Shown here in pieces: positions 59,501-64,000 of a stretch of 64,000 nt of DNA (its first letter is position 1; every line of letters starts with the position of its first letter). The notes below the pieces were generated by a model that was given only the letters and a program-made list of their open reading frames with translations, did not search any database and had not been told where the DNA came from. The translations under genes were made by a program, and so were the position numbers. The stretch spans positions 49,704,013-49,768,012 of the forward strand of contig OZ024861.1 of NCBI GenBank assembly GCA_964017155.1, in the 5' to 3' direction. This DNA comes from Oasisia sp. SBJ-2009 (Eukaryota; Annelida; Polychaeta; Sabellida; Siboglinidae).

Positions 59501-62500
59501 TAAGCAGCTGCTAGATGTCACGCCAACTGAACGAACTGTCGAAGACTCGAAGTTGTTGACCCTTAACAGCGTCGCCGGAAGCTGACCGAGATATAGAATG
59601 CCGCGCGCTGAATGGCCAAGCCAAATTAACCCTTCACCTATGGCGGCGTCTAGACCATCGTGGATTTCGTTAGAATTTTAGACTTTAAAGTCACATTCTG
59701 AGTAAACCGCTGACGTTAAAAAATTGAGTATATGTGGAAATTGTTACTTTGTATAAACTCTATTAGGTGTATGACACGAAGCCGTAGCCTTTTTTGTCCT
59801 TTAAAGAAGACAATAGTTGAAAGAACTGCAGTATACTTATTGGTAAATTGGACAGCTTGTTAAGAAGTGTGTGGAGCTGACAGAATTAGCCAAATTGCAT
59901 ACTTTATAATTATGCTATGTTTATTATGACATTCAAAGCATGCTGTTGAGGTGGCAGCCACACATTTGTAATCATTATTAAATATAAAAATTGTGTACAT
60001 ATTGCTATTATATTGTGTGTTGGCAGAACACTTTATAAGAAATATTCCTGCTCATTTATTTATTTATTATACTTATTGTGGTTAGTTATAAACTTAATTT
60101 ACTAGTTTAAAAAAATGTTAGTGCTAATTAGTATTATTATAATTTTTGTGTGTCTGGATCACCAACCTTATTACTGGCATTTTAATGTGTAACTGAAGAA
60201 AAATGTTCGTTTTTAATGTGACGTTTAAAGCTGACAATTGTCATTTGAATCTTAACTTGACTAACATAACTTACATTTGGACTACAGGTGCTTGGCTCCA
60301 GATTCAAAGTGTATTCGTGTGAAGCGACCTTGGAGGCATACACATCGAGTGGTTTGGTCGGCAAACTCTCCCCAGTGGAGCGAGATGCCCTGTACATCTA
60401 CGACACTCTCAAAGCCTGCTGTCGACGTGGGGGACACACGTTTGTTCCTGAGGTGAAGTTGCGCAATAATCACAGACCAGCATGTTCACACAAGTTTGAG
60501 GACTGGGACGCCGCCATTAAGTTCCTGGTGCAGCACAAGGTCATCAGTTTGGAACCGGGTCAAGGTCACCAGCGTGTGTATCTGTACAGACTGTGGAAGG
60601 CCGAGCAGGACATTGCACTGGGAATACACCAGTTGTTTCAGGAACATTCCAACCGTCCGTGGGACCTTGACGTCAACTTAGACAGGTGAGTGAAGGGTGG
60701 GTAAGAAGTAGGTGTAGGTGTTGGGAAGGTTTTGGGTAATAATAGGTGTGTGTTGGGAAGGTTTTGGGTAATAATATGTGTAGGTGTTGGGAAGGTTTTG
60801 GGTAATAATAGGTGTAGGTGTTGGGAAGGTTTCTGATAATAATAGGTGTAGGTGTTGGGAAGGTTTTAGGTAATAATAGGTGTAGGTGTTGGGAAGGTTT
60901 TAGGTAATAATAGGTATAGGTGTTGGGAATGTTTTGGGTAATAATAGGTGTATGTGTTGGGAAGGTTTTGGGTAATAATAGGTGTAGGTGTTGGGAAGGT
61001 TTTGGGTAATAATAGGTGTAGGTTTTGGGTGAAAATAGGTGTAAGTGTTGGGAAGGTTTTGGGTAATAATATGTGTAGGTGTTGGGAAAGAAAATGCTGT
61101 GACCTTCACCTTTCTGTACAGTGCACAGTTCAAGGACATTCAGGAGGATGTTGACCAGATGAGGGCAGCTGAGAAGGTCGTGTCCAAGCCTGTCGTGGTC
61201 ATCTCAGGGGCGGGGGGCTGTGGAAAGACCCATGTGGTCAGCAAGATCTTCCACCATGTCCAGCACCAGAGGTAGGCATGAACCTCGTTCCTACAGGCAA
61301 ACACACTCGTATTATGCCAAAGCTGTCTACTCCCTATTACACCCTAAACTGTACACTCTAAACCACCCACCTGTATTACAGCGTAAACCACTCACTCTGT
61401 TACACCCTAAACTGACAACTCTGAGCCACACACCCATATTATACCATAAACCATCCACCCATATTACTGTTTTTTATTACACCATAAACCACCTACCCAT
61501 ATTACATCATAAACTGCCCACCCTTTTACACCTTAAACTACCCACCTCCTATTAAAACCTAAAATACCTGTCCCTATTACACCCTAATTCCCTAAACCAC
61601 CCACACCTTATTACACTCTAAGCCTCACCTGTCCTTTATTACACCCTAAACCCCCCACACCCTAAACTACACCCTAAACCACCCACCCCTGTATTAGGCC
61701 CTGAACTGCATGCTGCTGTAATATGGGGTATTAAAAATACCAAATAAACTGATTGCTGCGAGATGAATTTTTTCTCCAGTCTTGAATAAAAAAAAAATCA
61801 TGACCAAATAATTCTGATAGTTACAGATCATGTCTTGTTGGAAGATATTCAAGTTTAAAACTAAATGTTTAACAATAGTTACTAATGTCACTGGTGAGTG
61901 AGTATTACATAATACAGATTTCACAATTTTGCAGTAAGGGAACAACCCAGATAACTATTTTCAGCCTGGATGCAGAATATGCCTATGTGACAGATCACAT
62001 GTTATCTAGGACAGGTCACATGTTATCTAGGCCAGGTCACATGTTATCTGGGACAAGTCACATGTTATCTAGGACAGGTAATATGTTAATATGTTATCTA
62101 GGAGAGGTCACTTGTTATCTGGGGCAGGTCACATGTTATCTGGGACAGGTCACATGTTTTCTGGGACAAGTCACATGTTATATGGGACAGGTCACATGTT
62201 TTCTGGAACAGGTCACATGTTTTCTGGGACAGGTCACATGTTTTCTGGGACAGGTCACATGTTATCTACGACAGGTCACATGTTATCTGGGGCAGGTTAC
62301 ATGTTATCTGGGGCAGGTCACATGTTATCTGGGGCAGGTCACGTGTTATCTGGGGCAGGTCACGTGTTATCTGGGGCAGGTCACACGTTATCTGGGACAG
62401 GTCACACGTTATCTGGGACAGGTCACACGTTATCTGGGGCAGGTCACACGTTATCTGGGGCAGGTCACACGTTATCTGGGACAGGTCACACGTTATCTGG

Positions 62501-63414
62501 GACAGGTCACACGTTATCTGGGACAGGTCACACGTTATCTGGGACAGGTCACACGTTATCTGGGACAGGTCACACGTTATCTGGGACAGGTCACACGTTA
62601 TCTGGGACAGGTCACACGTTATCTGGGACAGGTCACACGTTATCTGGGACAGGTCACACGTTATCTGGGACAGGTCACACGTTATCATACTCCTCAGCAG
62701 TTAACAAATGAATGCTATGACTGTGTCAGATATGTCGAGGAAGAGTTCGACCTGGCCGACATCGACGATTTCTCCATGTGTCACATGACTCCCGACACAG
62801 ACACCTCCGGTGTGACACCAGAGAAGCGTCAGAATGCGTCACTGACACCCGACTTGACCTCCACGCCAACGACTGACGACTTACCCGGTATTCTGATGAC
62901 AGCTCCGACTGGGAAAGTGGCCAACTTGCTGGGTCAGAGGTCACGGGTGCCCGGTTATACCCTCCACCAGGTGATGTTCAGCTTCTACGGCTTCCAGAAG
63001 AAGCAAAGGGCGGGTTCAGCGAATGCGGAAGAGAAATGGAAATTCTCGGAAGTCGAAGTTCTCATCGCTGACGAGTGCAGCCTCATTTCCGTGCAGACTT
63101 TTGCCGCCGTTCTCAACTTACTGCTCACATCCGCAAAGTTACGCAAACTTGTGTTGCTTGGGGACATCAAGCAGCTGCCGTCTATTGAGCCGGGTAAGAA
63201 CTAGCTGTTGTTGTTGTTCTCCTTTTGGTGTTGCCATGGTTACTGTCATCTTTTCTTTGTCTTTTTTTTTTTCTCCTCATTTTTATCTCACTGCGTTCTC
63301 TTTCATCAGTCTCCAACTCCTTCCATCTTTTACTCTTGTTGGTGGATGCATCTAGTGTAGAATATGTATACCTAGTGTGTGTGTATGTATGTATACATAC
63401 ATACATACATACAT

Positions 63415-63495
<81 letters not shown>

Positions 63496-63838
63496 TACAC
63501 AGTGTACATCTAGTATATACTATGTGTGCATAATGTACATCTATTGTACATTAGGTACATCCAATATACTCTGCATGACAGATGCATCTAGCGTACACTG
63601 TGTCCATCTCATGTCCTGTGTGTTGTAGGTAACTTTCTCGCGGACATGTATGCGGCCCTGTGGACAGTGGACAGTAGCATCATGCTGTCCACCAACCACC
63701 GCTCCGAGTCCCAGTTGATAGTGGACAATGCTGCCCGCATCTCTCAACGCCAGTGTCCAGTGATTGACCAGGCCGGACGCTTCTGTCAGACAACCATTGA
63801 TGAGAACAGAGACCACTCAACTGAATATCCCGAGTGTG
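53161..63838 (+). CDS. HELB: DNA helicase B (HELB), 5' part, runs off window
   Basis: HELB is a 5'-3' superfamily 1 helicase that binds RPA and acts in replication restart and in limiting DNA end resection. Eight exons with consistent phases give about 655 codons of the roughly 1090 in human. Seen in order: an acidic N-terminus; the HELB N-terminal domain (RVRGRFIMSDPWW); a middle domain (FYKLMPLLLPKKFTSFVEMK and a winged-helix-like GGHTF region); Walker A GAGGCGKT (residues about 410-417, 61207-61230); motif Ia TAPTGKVANLL; motif II I-A-D-E-C-S-L-I-S (Asp-Glu at 63070-63075); motif III LLGDIKQLPSIEPG; and T-N-H-R-S-E-S-Q-L-I-V-D-N. The C-terminal helicase motifs and RPA-binding region lie beyond 64000. 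Introns 1 and 4 hold TTAA-flanked transposons, introns 5 and 6 VNTRs. Identity is firm; the first exon is inferred. Confidence 0.94.
53363..55230. other. HELB intron 1, nothing firm recognised
   Basis: AT-rich. The stretch 54385-54470 resembles 42800-42885 (GCTCACAA-GGAG-GTGGT-AGCCT words), a small unnamed repeat pair. Confidence 0.45.
55235..55945. mobile_element. TTAA-flanked TIR element (HELB intron 1)
   Basis: 711 bp between TTAA at 55231-55234 and 55946-55949. Ends are AGCGACATGGTCCGTTCGTG and CACGAACGGACCATGTCGCT; the TIRs extend over about 50 bp through TTGCAAAATCATGTTA. No ORF. TTAA suggests Kolobok or piggyBac mobilisation. It ends 87 bp before HELB exon 2. Confidence 0.93.
56033..56276 (+). 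CDS. HELB: HELB exon 2
   Basis: Acceptor TTTTGATTTCCAG, donor GTATGA. Encodes PFHLYDTNETLRVRGRFIMS, then D-P-W-W-A-A-R-M-T-V-V-K, aligning with the G-R-F-P-x-x-x-x-W-W-R-V-K-V block of vertebrate HELB. Confidence 0.93.
56488..56552. repeat. Interrupted (TA)n microsatellite
   Basis: TA tracts with TATT breaks in HELB intron 2. Confidence 0.93.
57013..57131 (+). CDS. HELB: HELB exon 3
   Basis: Acceptor CCACATTGTAG, donor GTGAAT. Encodes SIGKTKELTFKTLPDLLGEC and onward; less conserved, accepted because both phases fit. Confidence 0.8.
57245..57660 (+). pseudogene. LINE C-terminal relic in HELB intron 3
   Basis: The + strand gives FSPASKSIGKRAFDVTGPII then W-N-E-Q-T-L-C-D-K-T-P-S-L-L-L-F-K-C-H-L-K-T-Y-L-F and a stop, the G-x-R-A-F-x-x-x-G-P-x-x-W-N-x-L-P tail of CR1/L2-type RTs. 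The tail to 57660 is AT-rich with a (TTA)n run. Confidence 0.65.
57754..57932 (+). CDS. HELB: HELB exon 4
   Basis: Acceptor TTTTGTTATGTAG, donor GTAAGT. Encodes KGTMVTSYNGLELFYKLMPL, then L-L-P-K-K-F-T-S-F and L-W-V-F-G-Y-S-N, aligning with L-P-V-L-L-P-R-H-F and W-K-L-G-F-S-K of vertebrate HELB. Confidence 0.93.
58972..59800 (-). mobile_element. Kolobok-like THAP element, copy 2 (HELB intron 4)
   Basis: 829 bp between TTAA at 58968-58971 and 59801-59804, inverted relative to copy 1. Ends are AGGACAAAC and TTTTTTGTCCT with TIRs of about 105 bp. On the minus strand MPSCSAYGCNNS starts near 59452 and C-S-V-H-F is encoded at 59332-59346, both parts of a THAP zinc finger; a TGA and frameshifts break it. 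This copy lacks the 4.5-kb insertion seen in copy 1 and so documents the empty site GCGCATAGAATTTGG. Confidence 0.92.
59805..60287. other. End of HELB intron 4
   Basis: AT-rich intron sequence, nothing recognised. Confidence 0.5.
60288..60685 (+). CDS. HELB: HELB exon 5
   Basis: Acceptor TTTGGACTACAG, donor GTGAGT. Encodes 132 residues, including A-L-Y-I-Y-D-T-L-K-A-C-C-R-R-G-G-H-T-F-V-P and L-Y-R-L-W-K-A-E-Q-D-I-A, matching I-M-Y-S-R-L-K-Q-I-C-R-E-D-G-H-T-Y and Y-H-A-E-R-A-I-A of vertebrate HELB. Confidence 0.95.
60701..61085. repeat. VNTR, about 34-bp unit (HELB intron 5)
   Basis: About 11 units of GGTGTAGGTGTTGGGAAGGT plus TTTGGGTAATAATA. It fills almost the whole intron and stops about 35 bp before the acceptor. 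Confidence 0.96.
61122..61271 (+). CDS. HELB: HELB exon 6 (Walker A)
   Basis: Acceptor CTTTCTGTACAG, donor GTAGGC. Encodes KPVVVISGAGGCGKTHVVSK then I-F-H-H-V-Q; the P-loop Lys-Thr that binds ATP phosphate is intact. Confidence 0.97.
61300..61690. repeat. CCCTAAAC-rich irregular minisatellite (HELB intron 6)
   Basis: Irregular units of TATTACACCCTAAACCACCCACC-like composition, unit length about 25-40 bp. The CCCTAAA words are not a telomere array because they are not contiguous. Confidence 0.88.
61990..62688. repeat. 21-bp minisatellite (HELB intron 6)
   Basis: About 33 units of GGGACAGGTCACACGTTATCT. The 3' units are nearly identical and the 5' units carry substitutions (CATGTT instead of CACGTT). 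The array ends 41 bp before the exon 7 acceptor. Because 21 is a multiple of three, several frames stay open. Confidence 0.97.
62730..63193 (+). CDS. HELB: HELB exon 7 (motifs Ia, II, III)
   Basis: Encodes YVEEEFDLADIDDF, GILMTAPTGKVANLLGQRSR, GYTLHQVMFSFYGF, EVEVLIADECSLISVQTFAA and LLGDIKQLPSIEPG. The acceptor CTGTGTCAG at 62729 is the only nearby AG that keeps the frame with exon 6; the earlier CTCCTCAG (62697) leads straight to a TAA. Donor GTAAGA. Confidence 0.92.
63389..63490. repeat. (TACA)n and (CA)n microsatellite (HELB intron 7)
   Basis: About ten TACA units followed by about 30 CA units. Confidence 0.97.
63629..63838 (+). CDS. HELB: HELB exon 8 (last in window)
   Basis: Acceptor TGTGTTGTAG, donor GTAGGT. 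Encodes NFLADMYAALWTVDSSIMLS and T-N-H-R-S-E-S-Q-L-I-V-D-N-A-A-R-I-S, conserved with vertebrate HELB. Ends one base into a codon, so the gene continues right of the window. Confidence 0.94.
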
Positions 63839-64000
63839 GTAGGTGGCAGCACTTGTTCACGTTGCGCTGTTTGGTTTGATAACGGTGAACCAGCGTAATT
63901 ATATAATTGTGTTCCTTCAGCCATTAAGATCACAATTTGTGACTGATGTTTGTTTTGATGTAAGTTTTAACTTTTTTTCACATTAGCACAAGTCACGTAA

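Noticed and set aside
61300..61690. Telomeric repeat (CCCTAA) tract
   Set aside because: CCCTAAA words are separated by variable sequence and never contiguous.
61990..62688. CRISPR-like repeat array
   Set aside because: Head-to-tail 21-bp units without unique spacers in a eukaryotic intron; it is a minisatellite.
62678..62699. Alternative acceptor CTCCTCAG for HELB exon 7
   Set aside because: Joining exon 6 there gives an immediate TAA; the acceptor at 62729 keeps the frame.
62091..62711. ORFs of 140 to 206 codons inside the HELB intron 6 array
   Set aside because: Period of 21 bp keeps frames open. Treated as intron sequence, though the possible in-frame link to exon 7 is kept as a finding.

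Overview
This is a gene-poor, repeat-rich animal nuclear genome segment. The best guess is a lophotrochozoan invertebrate such as a marine mollusc. That rests on GT-AG spliced genes for NOLC1/Nopp140 and DNA helicase B, several non-LTR retrotransposon clades side by side, many small terminal-inverted-repeat DNA transposons and very long microsatellites. The species cannot be fixed from the sequence alone.

Two real host genes were found, both on the + strand and head to tail. NOLC1 (36706-50353) is complete: eight coding exons with matching phases, a LisH-like N-terminus, one giant exon with about 18 Lys/Pro-Ser/Asp/Glu repeats, and the conserved C-terminal domain. HELB (about 53161 to the window edge) is 5'-complete or nearly so and runs off the right side. 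Seven exons are clear (N-terminal HELB domain, Walker A, DE box, GD-x-x-QLPSIEPG motif), and one candidate first exon fits by splice phase. The gene products act in nucleolar snoRNP/Pol I biology and in DNA replication/end-resection control; their adjacency need not be functional.

The left half (1-36600) is intergenic. It holds 5'-truncated LINEs (one with an 11-bp target duplication at 4286-5542), a nearly intact RTE-like LINE (21278-24800) set in a (TA)n tract, a deleted relative (12290-12872), other RT relics, three copies of a 0.47-kb MITE (the third lies just after NOLC1), and minisatellites, foldbacks and inverted repeats. It also has a nested pair of DNA transposons (27354-32721): a TTAA-flanked THAP-encoding Kolobok-like element split by a 4.5-kb element with about 0.7-kb inverted arms and tandem copies of its own end. 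Next comes a perfect 617-bp GGGGCA hexanucleotide array (32891-33507).

The introns carry well-resolved mobile elements too. A hAT MITE with a perfect 8-bp target duplication is nested in another TIR element in NOLC1 intron 2. A THAP/PHD-like relic lies in NOLC1 intron 1. An inverted repeat pair flanks NOLC1 exons 4-6. TTAA-flanked elements lie in HELB introns 1 and 4, and VNTRs in HELB introns 5 and 6. The most unusual item is the 4.5-kb element, whose decayed coding region resembles a widespread family of uncharacterised invertebrate proteins; its ends and target duplication can be read here because a second copy of the host element gives the empty site.
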